64,000 nt of DNA from Porphyrobacter sp. CACIAM 03H1. GTDB taxonomy: Bacteria; Pseudomonadota; Alphaproteobacteria; Sphingomonadales; Sphingomonadaceae. The DNA lies in NCBI RefSeq assembly GCF_002215495.1, contig NZ_CP021378.1, positions 952,417-1,016,416 on the forward strand. Direction: 5' to 3'. The stretch's first letter is position 1, and each line of letters begins with the position of its first letter. This document shows, in pieces, positions 1-8,212 of this stretch. The notes beneath the pieces were generated by a model, which was not told the DNA's origin, made no database searches, and was given only the letters and a program-made list of their open reading frames with translations. The position numbers and the translations under genes are program-made.

Positions 1-1268
1 TCGCCTTCGATCAGCGGATCGACACTCAGGGGACCGAGGCGCAGGGCCGCGCGGCAAGCGGCTGGAATATCGCGCCGGGCAATGCGCTCTCGCTCGACCA
101 GACGGTGCTCGACGGGCTGACCGCGCGCAACACGCAGAGCCTCGAGAGCACCAGCGTCGCGCTGTTCGGGCAATTGAGCTGGAAGGTGACCGATGCCTTC
201 ACCATCCAGCCGGGGCTGCGGCTCAACTACGACAAGAAGTCGGGCTTCTACCAGCGCCGCGTCTTCACCGGGACCGGTGCGGAGCTGACCGGCCGCGAGA
301 CCGACGCGCGTTCGCGCGCGCAGCTGGCGATCTTTACCCCGCAGGTCAGCGCGCCCGAGGACACCGACCGGAACCTCACCTACGACCTGACGGCCAGCTA
401 CGAGCTTGCCCCTGACGTGCTCGCCTACGGTACTTATGCGAGGAGCTTCAAGACCATCGGGATCAACCAGAACGGACTGCCGACCGATGCCGCCGGCCAG
501 CCGATCGCGGCGGCGGGAACAATCCGGCCAGAGAAGGTCGACCACTTCGAGCTGGGTCTCAAGACACAGTTCTGGGATCGCAATGCGACCCTGAACCTTG
601 CCGCCTTCCGCACCGATATCCGCGACTATCAGGCGACCGTCATCAACGGCGAGTTCGGGGTGCTGCGCGGATTCCTGGCCAATGCCGGCAAGGTGCGCTC
701 GCAGGGGATCGAGGCGGATTTCTCCATCCGTCCGAGCCAGCGCTTCACGGCCTATACGAGTGGGGCCTGGACTGACGCGAAATACGTGCGCTTCGTCGAT
801 GCGCCCTGCCCGCCCGAGTTGGCGGGCGGGACCACGGTGGGCGCTGGCCAGACACCGTCCGCCCCCGGCACGCCCGGCGGTCTCAGCCCGGCCAATTGCG
901 ACATCTCCGGCCAGCGCCTGCCGGGCGTGTCGAAGTGGGCCTTTGCCTTCGGGGCGGAAGGCAACATTCCCGCGGAATTTCTCGGCAAGACCGGCGAGGT
1001 CTATCTCGGCTATGACGGGTCCTACCGCTCGGATTTCTCCTCCAACCCCTCGCCGTCCGCCTATACCCACGTCGAAGGCTACCACCTCTCCAACTTCCGG
1101 TTGGGCTTCCGCACCGAGGACGGGCTCAACCTCTTCGCCTGGGTGCGCAATGCCTTCGACGAGGACTATTTCGAGCAACTCTTCGTCGGGCCGGGCAACA
1201 CCGGGCTGATCGCGGGCCTGCCCGGAGACCCGCGCACCTGGGGTGCGACCGCCAGCATCGCCTTCTGA
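1..1268 (+). CDS. TonB-dependent receptor, C-terminal part (5' truncated by window edge)
   Basis: The frame is open from base 3, so the gene begins before the window and only the last 420 or so residues are present. They read as outer-membrane beta-barrel strands: alternating aromatic and polar residues, with segments such as YGTYARSFKTIGINQNG and LFAWVRNAFDEDYFEQLF. The last residue is phenylalanine (ASIAF), the usual end of a barrel that is inserted by BamA. Plug and signal peptide lie outside the window, so the ligand cannot be inferred. TauE-like and Amj-like genes follow on the same strand, the first 33 bp downstream. Family assignment is firm; the substrate is unknown. Confidence 0.88.
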   Translation, partial: AFDQRIDTQGTEAQGRAASGWNIAPGNALSLDQTVLDGLTARNTQSLESTSVALFGQLSWKVTDAFTIQPGLRLNYDKKSGFYQRRVFTGTGAELTGRETDARSRAQLAIFTPQVSAPEDTDRNLTYDLTASYELAPDVLAYGTYARSFKTIGINQNGLPTDAAGQPIAAAGTIRPEKVDHFELGLKTQFWDRNATLNLAAFRTDIRDYQATVINGEFGVLRGFLANAGKVRSQGIEADFSIRPSQRFTAYTSGAWTDAKYVRFVDAPCPPELAGGTTVGAGQTPSAPGTPGGLSPANCDISGQRLPGVSKWAFAFGAEGNIPAEFLGKTGEVYLGYDGSYRSDFSSNPSPSAYTHVEGYHLSNFRLGFRTEDGLNLFAWVRNAFDEDYFEQLFVGPGNTGLIAGLPGDPRTWGATASIAF

Positions 1269-1301
1269 CCCTTCTCACTCCTGCCAGAGAGGACATGCCT
1301 C

Positions 1302-2075
1302 ATGCCGGACCTGCCTGCGCTCCTTGCCGACCTGCTCCCCTTCATCCTGATCGGCTTGGCCGCGCAGATGATCGACGGGGCGCTGGGCATGGCCTTCGGG
1401 GTCATCACCCAGACCCTGCTGGTGAGCGCGATGGGGGTGCCGCCCGCGGTCGCCTCGGCGAGTGTGCACCTGGTCGAGCTGTTCACGACCGGCGCATCGG
1501 GGGCCAGCCACATCTGGCACCGCAATGTCGACTGGGGCCTGTTCCGGCGGCTGGTCCCCTTCGGCGTGCTGGGCGGCGTGACGGGGGCCTATCTCCTGTC
1601 GAGCATCGACGCCTCGGCGGCGAGGCCTTTCGTGATGCTCTACCTTGCCGCCATCGGCGTCTACCTGCTGTGGCGGGCGATCCGGATGACACGCCCGCGC
1701 TTCGAGGACCCGCGCTACACGCGTCCGCTGGCGACGGTCGGCGGGTTCCTCGACGCGGCGGGCGGCGGGGGCTGGGGACCGGTGGTCACGTCCAACCTGC
1801 TGATCCAGGGGGGTGATCCGCGAAAGGTGATCGGCACGGTCAACTCCGCCGAGTTCCTGCTGACCCTGTCGATCTCGATCGCCTTCATCGCCACGCTGGG
1901 CCTCGCCGCCTTCACGATGGTCACCGTGGGGCTGATCATCGGAGGGGTGGCCGCGGCGCCCTTCGGCGCGTTGCTGGCGAGCCGGGTGCGCCCGCGGCTG
2001 CTGCTGCTGGCCGTGGCCGTGGTGCTGATCGCGACCAGCAGCTACAGCATCTACAAGGCATGGCCGATCATCTAG
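1302..2075 (+). CDS. TauE/SafE family anion exporter
   Basis: A 257-residue integral membrane protein, the usual length for TauE/SafE (DUF81) transporters, with about eight hydrophobic helices. The N-terminal repeat has the family's glycine-rich IDGALGMAFGV stretch and the second half carries the matching GGFLDAAGGGGWGPVV, so the internal duplication is visible. Members export sulfite, sulfoacetate or other organosulfur anions across the inner membrane; the exact substrate is not visible here. A GAGAGGA Shine-Dalgarno lies just upstream and the gene starts 33 bp after the receptor, so co-transcription with it is likely. Confidence 0.88.
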   Translation: MPDLPALLADLLPFILIGLAAQMIDGALGMAFGVITQTLLVSAMGVPPAVASASVHLVELFTTGASGASHIWHRNVDWGLFRRLVPFGVLGGVTGAYLLSSIDASAARPFVMLYLAAIGVYLLWRAIRMTRPRFEDPRYTRPLATVGGFLDAAGGGGWGPVVTSNLLIQGGDPRKVIGTVNSAEFLLTLSISIAFIATLGLAAFTMVTVGLIIGGVAAAPFGALLASRVRPRLLLLAVAVVLIATSSYSIYKAWPII

Positions 2076-2102
2076 GGGCATCGCCTGAAAGGGACAGCCG
2101 GC

Positions 2103-2906
2103 ATGGACACCGAACTGATCGTCATCTGCGCGCTGACGGCCGTGATCAATCTCATCGGCGCGCTTGCCTATGCGGCGCGGATCGCAGGCGTGCGGACCGG
2201 ACGGATCGCGCTGTCCTTTGCGCTCTTCAACATCCTGCTGCTGGTCAGCCGCACCTCGAACGGCTTCCTCGGCCCCTTCCTTGCCAAGCGGATCGAGACC
2301 GCTCTCGCGGCGGGCACCGGCGAAATGCTGATCTGGGACCTCAGGCTGGTGCTGTTCTCCGCCGCCGCCGCGGTCGCGCTCGGCATCGTGCTGGTGCCGA
2401 CCGGACAGCGGCTGTTCGCTGCGGCGATCTCCTTCTTCCAGGCGCGGCGCTCGACCACCCGGCTGATACTCGCCAGCATGACGCCTGCGGGTCTCGCCAC
2501 CCTGCGGGATTCGATCGCGCTGCCTTCGGGCGACACGCTGAAGGCGCTGAAGGGCCCGCGCGGCGTCAGCTGGACGGTGCTCGCCGCCAATGCCGCAGCG
2601 CAAGGGTTGCTCGCGGTGGGCGTGCTCGCCTCGCTCTATGCCGGCTACCTCGTACCGGAGTTCCGCGTCACCGCCTCGCAGATGACCGCGATCGTCAACG
2701 GCTTCGCGACGATCCTGCTGTTCGCGCTGATCGACCCGCAGATTTCGGCGCTGACCGACGACGTGGTCGATGGCAGCGTCAGCGAGGCGACCTTTCGCAG
2801 GGCGATGATCTGGGTCTCGATCAGCCGCCTCGCCGGCACGCTGCTCGCGCAGGCCCTGCTGGTGCCGGGAGCCGTGGCGATCGCCTTCTTCGCGGGGTGG
2901 CTCTAG
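2103..2906 (+). CDS. Amj-like lipid II flippase family membrane protein
   Basis: A 267-residue protein with several membrane helices. The N-terminal third contains YAARIAGVRTGRIALSFALF followed by LLLVSRTSN, which I recognise from the Amj (YdaH, DUF2837) family, about 270 residues in Bacillus subtilis. Amj can replace MurJ in flipping the peptidoglycan precursor lipid II across the inner membrane. An AAGGGA ribosome-binding site precedes the ATG, and the gene lies 27 bp after the TauE-like exporter. Assignment rests on motif memory and length. Whether it flips lipid II in a Gram-negative cell that should also have MurJ is an inference. Confidence 0.72.
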   Translation: MDTELIVICALTAVINLIGALAYAARIAGVRTGRIALSFALFNILLLVSRTSNGFLGPFLAKRIETALAAGTGEMLIWDLRLVLFSAAAAVALGIVLVPTGQRLFAAAISFFQARRSTTRLILASMTPAGLATLRDSIALPSGDTLKALKGPRGVSWTVLAANAAAQGLLAVGVLASLYAGYLVPEFRVTASQMTAIVNGFATILLFALIDPQISALTDDVVDGSVSEATFRRAMIWVSISRLAGTLLAQALLVPGAVAIAFFAGWL

Positions 2907-3098
2907 TTCGCCTCCGGGCGGCGCCGGTTCTCTCCCGCGGCGGTCGCAGCCGGCAGGGAAGCGAACGGCCGTTTCCGTCCTTAACCATATCTTTCTCCAT
3001 CTCTTGCAGGAATATGTGAGTTGCCGCCCCCGGGCTTGCAGCCTTGGGCGTCCTGATCGTGCATCATCGCGGCGTCGATCCATCAGCGGAGCGGACCA

Positions 3099-4040
3099 TT
3101 GCTTCAGTTTTTCGGGGCCCTTGCCGGAGAAACCCTGTCGCTTTCGTTCCGTCCCTCGCGCGAATTCCGCGTGTGGATCGTCGAGCGTCCCGGCACGAGC
3201 CTCGCCCCGCCCGCGCTCGCCCGGCTCCGGCAGGATTGCGATACTGTGGTGCGCGCCTGCCTCGGCGGGGAAAGCCTCGACTACGGACTGTTCGCCGAGG
3301 ACGGCGCGGCATGGGATCGCAGCGTCATCACGCTGATCACGCGCATCGCCGATGATCGCCCGGTCGCCTTCAACGCCATGCCGCAGCTCGATGTGGTGCG
3401 CGGCGGGGCGAGCGAATCCGTGCTCCATCTGGGGCTGGTGATGGTCGACCCCGAGGAACGCAGCGGCGGGCTGTCGTGGATCCTCTATGGGCTCACCTGC
3501 TTTGCGCTGTTCCTGCGGCAGGGCCTGCGTCCGCTCTGGGTGAGCAGCGTCACGCAGGTGCCCGCCGTGGTCGGCATGGTGGCCGAAACCTTCAGCGATG
3601 TCTTCCCGGGCCAGGGCACGACGCCGCAGAGCTTCACCCACCGCCACCTCGCCCACCAGATCATGCGCCGTCACCGCCATGCCTTCGGGGTCGGGGAGGA
3701 TGCCGGCTACGATGCCGACCGGCAGATCATCACCGACGCCTACACCGGCGGTTCGGACAACCTGAAGAAGACCTTCGCCGTCGCCGCCAAGCACCGGCAC
3801 GAGGCATACAACGCCTTCTGCGAGCGCGAACTGGATTATGCGCGCGGCGACGACGTGCTCCAGATCGGCAAGATCGATCTGGCCGCGGGCCAGCGTTTCC
3901 TGTCGCGCAGCGTGCCGCGCAGCGCCTTGCCGCAACTGGCTGTGCAAGCGGTGATGGTGCTGGCGGGGGCGGTGCTCGCCCCGCTGATCCAGTGGCTCGA
4001 CCCGTCCCGTCCCTACAAGCGCCTGAGGCCCTCGCCATGA
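3099..4040 (+). CDS. Uncharacterised protein, possible GNAT fold, first gene of E1/nitroreductase cassette
   Basis: A 313-residue soluble protein that I do not recognise by name. The middle (about residues 105-135) reads VMVDPEERSGGLSWILYG followed by a helix, which resembles the acetyl-CoA-binding motif A of GNAT enzymes; a GNAT-like or acyl-homoserine-lactone-synthase-like fold is an inference. The C-terminus has one hydrophobic stretch (AVQAVMVLAGAVLAPLI), a possible membrane anchor. The start is a TTG with a weak upstream GGAGCGG, and no better in-frame start was seen. Its stop overlaps the next gene's ATG by 4 bp, so it is translationally coupled to the ThiF-like gene and probably acts in the same pathway. 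Confidence 0.6.
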   Translation: MLQFFGALAGETLSLSFRPSREFRVWIVERPGTSLAPPALARLRQDCDTVVRACLGGESLDYGLFAEDGAAWDRSVITLITRIADDRPVAFNAMPQLDVVRGGASESVLHLGLVMVDPEERSGGLSWILYGLTCFALFLRQGLRPLWVSSVTQVPAVVGMVAETFSDVFPGQGTTPQSFTHRHLAHQIMRRHRHAFGVGEDAGYDADRQIITDAYTGGSDNLKKTFAVAAKHRHEAYNAFCERELDYARGDDVLQIGKIDLAAGQRFLSRSVPRSALPQLAVQAVMVLAGAVLAPLIQWLDPSRPYKRLRPSP

Positions 4041-4909
4041 CCGCCTTCGACTATGCCGAGATGACCACCCGCAATCGCGGCTTCGTGACCGAGGCCGAGC
4101 AGGCGCGCTTGCGCGAGGCTTGTGTTTTCATTCCGGGTGTCGGCGGCATGGGCGGCGCGGCCTTCATGGCATTGCTGCGCGCAGGCGTGGGCAACTTCAT
4201 CATCGCCGATCTTGACGGTTTCGAGGTCTCGAACCTCAACCGCCAGCTGTTTGCCCGCGCCGACACAATTGGTCAGCACAAGGCCGAGGCGGCGGCGCGG
4301 CTGGCGCGCGAGATCAATCCCGAAGTCCGGATCGAGGTGCTGGGGCGCGAATGGACCGAGCGGCTCCCGGAGATCCTCCCGCGCGTCGATGTGGCGATCA
4401 ACGGCACCGACGATGCGGCGGCAGGGGCGGAGTATTACCGCCAGTGCCGCGCCCACGGGCGCACGCTGATCGATGCCTATGCCTCGCCGCTGCCCTCGGT
4501 GACGGTGGTGCGCCCGGGCGACCCGCGGCTTGAAGAGCGGCTCGGCTATCCCACGGTGGGCGTGCCTTGGCAGTCCATCACCAAGGACATGGGCGTGGAA
4601 TGCCTGATGAAGGAGATCGAGTATGTGCTCGTCCACTCCTCCAGCCACAAATATGTCGATCTCGAAGTCGCGGGCGAAGTCGCTTCGGGCAAGCGTTCGC
4701 GCTTCAGTTTCTCGACGATGGTGACCATGGCCGGCACGATGATGGCGGAGGAGGCGATCCGGGTGATCCTCGGTCGGGCCGGCGGCACCGATTATCGCGG
4801 CTATTTCTTCAACGCCCATGCCCAGCGGGTCGAGCGCCCGCTGGCCGCGCCCCTCGCCTTTGCCAAGCGGGCGTTGGTGCGGCGCTTCATGGCGAAGCTC
4901 CTCGCATGA
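4037..4909 (+). CDS. ThiF/MoeB/HesA-family E1-like adenylyltransferase
   Basis: A 290-residue Rossmann-fold protein of the ubiquitin-activating E1 superfamily. It has the nucleotide-binding GVGGMGG at residues 34-40, the acidic ADLD at 57-60 and NLNRQ at 66-70, where the family places its ATP/Mg-binding Asp, Asn and Arg. These enzymes adenylate a C-terminal carboxylate, often of a sulfur-carrier protein or peptide. The paired CxxC zinc motifs of MoeB and ThiF are absent, and no small ubiquitin-like carrier is encoded nearby, so classical molybdopterin or thiamine sulfur transfer is unlikely. The start overlaps the previous stop (ATGA). The neighbouring nitroreductase recalls mycobacterial proteins that fuse ThiF and nitroreductase domains. 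Confidence 0.85.
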   Translation: MTAFDYAEMTTRNRGFVTEAEQARLREACVFIPGVGGMGGAAFMALLRAGVGNFIIADLDGFEVSNLNRQLFARADTIGQHKAEAAARLAREINPEVRIEVLGREWTERLPEILPRVDVAINGTDDAAAGAEYYRQCRAHGRTLIDAYASPLPSVTVVRPGDPRLEERLGYPTVGVPWQSITKDMGVECLMKEIEYVLVHSSSHKYVDLEVAGEVASGKRSRFSFSTMVTMAGTMMAEEAIRVILGRAGGTDYRGYFFNAHAQRVERPLAAPLAFAKRALVRRFMAKLLA

Positions 4910-6045
4910 CCGCGACCGGCGCCCTGCTGACGGCCATCGGCCTGCTTGCCGCTCTCGTGGCGCGCATGGGCGTCGCCACGGCTGCGCGCGGGGGTGGGGT
5001 TGCGGGGTATCTGGCGCGGCTGCTGACGCTCGTCGCGCTGCTGCTCGCCCTGCGGCTGGCCGGCGCGGCGCTGCCCTCGCCGGTGGTGGTGGCGGCCACG
5101 ATGGCGGTTGCAGCATGGCTGCCGCTGGTGACGCTGCGCCTTGCCGAGGAACTGGTGCGCCGCCATGCGCCGCGCGTGGTCAAGCTGCTGGCGCTGGCGG
5201 GCGCGGGGGCATTCTCGCTGCTGGCGGTCACATTCGGGCTGGTCTGGACGGGGCCCGCGCTGGTCGCGCTCGCGCTGTTCCAGGCGGCGGTGGTGATCGC
5301 GATCCTCGTCCACCTGCTCACGCAGCGCGGCACCGTCTCGCTGGCCGAGCGGCGCGCGGCCGACATGCTGGCGCTGGCCTTCGCGCTGGCGCTGCCGCTG
5401 CTGGCGACGGATTTCGCCTGGGCCTTCCCGGACCTGCCGTTCCGCGGCGGGCCTTTCGCGGCGCTGGTCTTCGTGCTCGCCTGCTCGCGCCTTGCCGGCA
5501 CGGCGAGCCGTCCGCTGCGGCTGCTGGGCGATGTTCTGGTGGCGGCCGGAGCTGGCGGACTCGTCGCGCTTGCGGCCCAGATCGCTGCCGTGTCCGCTGC
5601 GCTCGCCATTGCGCTCGCCGCCACGGCCAGCGCGGCGGCGGCGCTGGTGCTGCTGGTCGAACGCTTCGCCGACACGGCCGCGCGCGGGGAGAGCCTGCTC
5701 ATCCCCGTCGCCCGCGCCGCGCCGGACGAGGCCGCGATCCTCGCTGCCCATCCGCTGCTCGCCAACGCCGTGCCAGTGACCGCCGATGCGCTCACCGACC
5801 TTCCCGCCGATCTGCTGTCGGCGCTCGCTGCCAAGCCCGTGGTCACCTCCGCGCGCGATCCTGCAAGCGAGACCCTGACCGGCGCCGCGCGCGAGCTCCT
5901 CGCCCGCTACGGCGCCAGTCACCTGCTGCGCCTGTCGCCCGCGCCCGCGCCGCGCTTCCTCGCGATCTCGGGAGGCGCGCTCGAGGAGGAGCGGCTGACG
6001 CAGGAGCTCACCATTGTCGCCCGTCTGCTGGAGCGTGCCCCATGA
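4906..6045 (+). CDS. Uncharacterised polytopic membrane protein of the cassette
   Basis: A 379-residue protein, very rich in Ala, Leu and Val. Roughly the first 260 residues form about eight to nine hydrophobic helices, and the last 110 or so form a soluble tail (from about GESLLIPVARAAPDEAAILA). I do not recognise a family. The ATG overlaps the stop of the ThiF-like gene by 4 bp and the stop overlaps the next gene's ATG by 4 bp, so it is an integral part of the five-gene unit. It may tether the cytosolic enzymes to the inner membrane or move their product. Both ideas are inference from context. Confidence 0.7.
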   Translation: MTATGALLTAIGLLAALVARMGVATAARGGGVAGYLARLLTLVALLLALRLAGAALPSPVVVAATMAVAAWLPLVTLRLAEELVRRHAPRVVKLLALAGAGAFSLLAVTFGLVWTGPALVALALFQAAVVIAILVHLLTQRGTVSLAERRAADMLALAFALALPLLATDFAWAFPDLPFRGGPFAALVFVLACSRLAGTASRPLRLLGDVLVAAGAGGLVALAAQIAAVSAALAIALAATASAAAALVLLVERFADTAARGESLLIPVARAAPDEAAILAAHPLLANAVPVTADALTDLPADLLSALAAKPVVTSARDPASETLTGAARELLARYGASHLLRLSPAPAPRFLAISGGALEEERLTQELTIVARLLERAP

Positions 6046-7136
6046 CCCTGATCCTGCGCGAAGGCGATTCCGAGGCCTTCTTCGAAGCCCCTTTCCACGC
6101 CTATCCGCCGGTCATCGGCTATGTCTCGCCGATGCGAGGAGACATCCTGCGCATGCTCGATCCGGGCAAGAACCCGCTCTGGACCTCGGGCAATCCCTAT
6201 CGCTTCTGGACGGTGCATCGCGCCGGCGGCGCGCCGGTGGGGCGGATCATTGCCCACCTTCACCGCCAGTCGAATGAACGCTGGGGCTGGAATCGCGCGC
6301 AGTTCGGTTTCTTCGATTGCGCCGACGATCCCGAGGCCGCGCGCCTGCTGCTCGATGCCGCCGAGGGCTTCGCCCGCGATCAGGGGATGTCCGAGCTTGT
6401 CGGCAACTTCAACCTCACCGCGATGCAGCAATGCGGCGTGATGACCGGGGGGTTCGAGAACACCGCCTATACCGACATGATCGTCGGCGCGCCGTGGCTG
6501 CCGGGGATGCTGCAGGCGAACGGCTTTGCGCCGTTCTTCCCGATGACCACTTTCGAGATCGACCTCTCCCGCGCCGCTCCGCCCCCGGCCGGGCTCGACC
6601 CTGCGCATTTCACCTTCGCCCCGATCCGCAAATCGACTTTCCCCGAGCGGATGGAGGAGGCCCGCCTGCTGCTCAACGACGGCTTTCACGACAACCCCAT
6701 GTTCGTGCCCCTGACGGCGGAGGAGTTTCGCTTCCAGGCCGGCGAGCTCAGCACGATCCTCGACCCGCGCCTGTCATCGGTCGTGAAACAGGACGGGGTT
6801 CCGGTGGGAGTGATCATCGCGATCCCCGATCTCAACGGCTTCCTCAAGGCCACCCGCTCGCGGATCGGGTTGACGACGCCGTGGCACTTCCTGCGTTACC
6901 GCATGAACCGCAAGCGCGCGGTGCTAATCTTCTATTCGGTCGCCCGCGCGGCGCACGGACAGGGGATCATGAGCGCAATGCTGATCGAGACGCTCCGACG
7001 GGTGCGCGCGGCGGGCTACGAGACGGTCGGGGGCACGTGGATCGCCGACGAGAATCCGGCGAGCCTGCGGCAGGTCGAGAAGATGAACGGGCGAGCGCTC
7101 CACAAGCTGCACCTGTTCCGCAAGGCCATCGCATGA
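6042..7136 (+). CDS. GNAT-like N-acetyltransferase family protein (large type)
   Basis: A 364-residue soluble protein. The N-terminal half has MLDPGKNPLW and PVGRIIAHLH, and the C-terminal half has ARAAHGQGIMSAMLIETLRR, a Q/R-x-x-G-x-G/A-like acetyl-CoA motif typical of GNAT folds, followed by GTWIADENPASLRQVEKM. A second protein of the same type is encoded at 18937-20112 on the other strand, sharing the DPGKNP and VGRI-AH blocks and the GFFD-AD segment. Two GNAT-like domains in tandem are likely. Acceptor substrate unknown. It is coupled by 4-bp overlaps to genes on both sides. Confidence 0.72.
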   Translation: MTLILREGDSEAFFEAPFHAYPPVIGYVSPMRGDILRMLDPGKNPLWTSGNPYRFWTVHRAGGAPVGRIIAHLHRQSNERWGWNRAQFGFFDCADDPEAARLLLDAAEGFARDQGMSELVGNFNLTAMQQCGVMTGGFENTAYTDMIVGAPWLPGMLQANGFAPFFPMTTFEIDLSRAAPPPAGLDPAHFTFAPIRKSTFPERMEEARLLLNDGFHDNPMFVPLTAEEFRFQAGELSTILDPRLSSVVKQDGVPVGVIIAIPDLNGFLKATRSRIGLTTPWHFLRYRMNRKRAVLIFYSVARAAHGQGIMSAMLIETLRRVRAAGYETVGGTWIADENPASLRQVEKMNGRALHKLHLFRKAIA

Positions 7137-8110
7137 CTCCCGATCTGCTCCGCTCGTTCGTCGCGGCGGCGATCGCCTCCCCCAGTGTCCACAACGTCCA
7201 GCCCGCGCGCTGGCGCATCGACGGCGAGTCGCTGGTTCTGCTGGAGGACCTCTCGCGGCGCCTCGCAGTGGGGGATCCGCGCGGGAACGACGCCGCGATC
7301 AGTCTCGGCGCGGCGGCGGAGGGCGCGGCGATCGCGGCCTCGGGCGCGGGGCTGGTGACGCGGATCGAGCGTCTCGCGGGCGGCGATCAAGGCGGCCTGC
7401 GGCCTGTCGCCCGGCTGACCTTCGCTCCGGGCGCTGACCCCGATCCGCTCCTCGCGGTGCTGGAGACGCGCGCTTCGTGGCGCGGGCCTTTCCTGCCGCC
7501 GACGCCGCAGGACCGCGCCGCGACGCAGGCGCTGGCGGGGGAGGACCGCGCGATCCTCTCCGATCCCGCCGCCATCGCCGATGCGGCGGCGCTCTATGAC
7601 CGGGCCAGCTACGGCATCATGCGCGGGGATGGCTTCCGCGCCGAGCTGCGGCACTGGATGCGGCTGCGGCGCAGCCATCCCGGTTGGGCGCGCGACGGGC
7701 TCAATGCGGCGGCGATGCAGCTTTCGGGGATCGAGGCTGCCGGGGCGGGCGCGGTGCTGGGGCCGCTGTTCCGCCCGCTTGCCGCGCTCGGCCTCGCGCC
7801 TGCCCTGCTGGCCGAGGCGAAGGGCTTCGCCAACGCCGCTGCCGTGGTGCTGTTCCATCGCCCCGCCGGCGAAGACCCGTTCGAAAGCGGCCGCGGCTTT
7901 CACCGCTTGTGGCTCGCGGTCGACGCTGGCGAGCTTGGCGGCAATGTCCTCGCCGCCCTGGCCGACGATCCTGCTGCTGCGGCGACCCTGTGCGAGGCCC
8001 ACGGGATCGGGCCGGACCGGAGGCTCGTCAGCGCCCTGCGCATCGGCCGCCGCGACGGCGAGCGCTTCCCGCGCGCGCGCCTCCCGCTCGCGGAGGTTCT
8101 CGTCTCCTAG
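7133..8110 (+). CDS. Acg-type nitroreductase-like flavoprotein
   Basis: A 325-residue protein whose N-terminus has ASPSVHNVQPARWRI at residues 15-29, the FMN-phosphate-binding S-x-H-N-x-Q-P-x-x-W motif of the nitroreductase superfamily in its Acg/Rv3131 form. The length (about 325) fits the Acg branch, in which two nitroreductase half-domains form a pseudo-dimer, rather than the 200-residue classical enzymes. Likely an FMN-dependent oxidoreductase, or a flavin-sequestering protein as proposed for Acg. It closes the coupled cassette begun at 3099; the ATG overlaps the previous stop. Cassette neighbours suggest oxidation or reduction of a product first activated by the E1-like enzyme (inference). 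Confidence 0.75.
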   Translation: MTPDLLRSFVAAAIASPSVHNVQPARWRIDGESLVLLEDLSRRLAVGDPRGNDAAISLGAAAEGAAIAASGAGLVTRIERLAGGDQGGLRPVARLTFAPGADPDPLLAVLETRASWRGPFLPPTPQDRAATQALAGEDRAILSDPAAIADAAALYDRASYGIMRGDGFRAELRHWMRLRRSHPGWARDGLNAAAMQLSGIEAAGAGAVLGPLFRPLAALGLAPALLAEAKGFANAAAVVLFHRPAGEDPFESGRGFHRLWLAVDAGELGGNVLAALADDPAAAATLCEAHGIGPDRRLVSALRIGRRDGERFPRARLPLAEVLVS

Positions 8111-8212
8111 AGCAGTTTCAGGAATTCGATCGGCGCCTGCCCTCCTGCCCGTGAAACGCCCCTTATCTCAAGCCTATTGCGGGGCCGAGGGGGGGCTACT
8201 AGGGGTCAGGCC

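Noticed and set aside
1275..3947. An 890-residue open frame on the minus strand
   Set aside because: It lies antisense across four convincing plus-strand coding regions and its translation is Arg-, His- and Gln-rich low-complexity sequence, as expected from a mirror frame in high-GC DNA.
4037..4909. MoeB or ThiF proper for molybdopterin or thiamine synthesis
   Set aside because: The CxxC zinc pairs are missing and there is no moaD- or thiS-like gene next to it.
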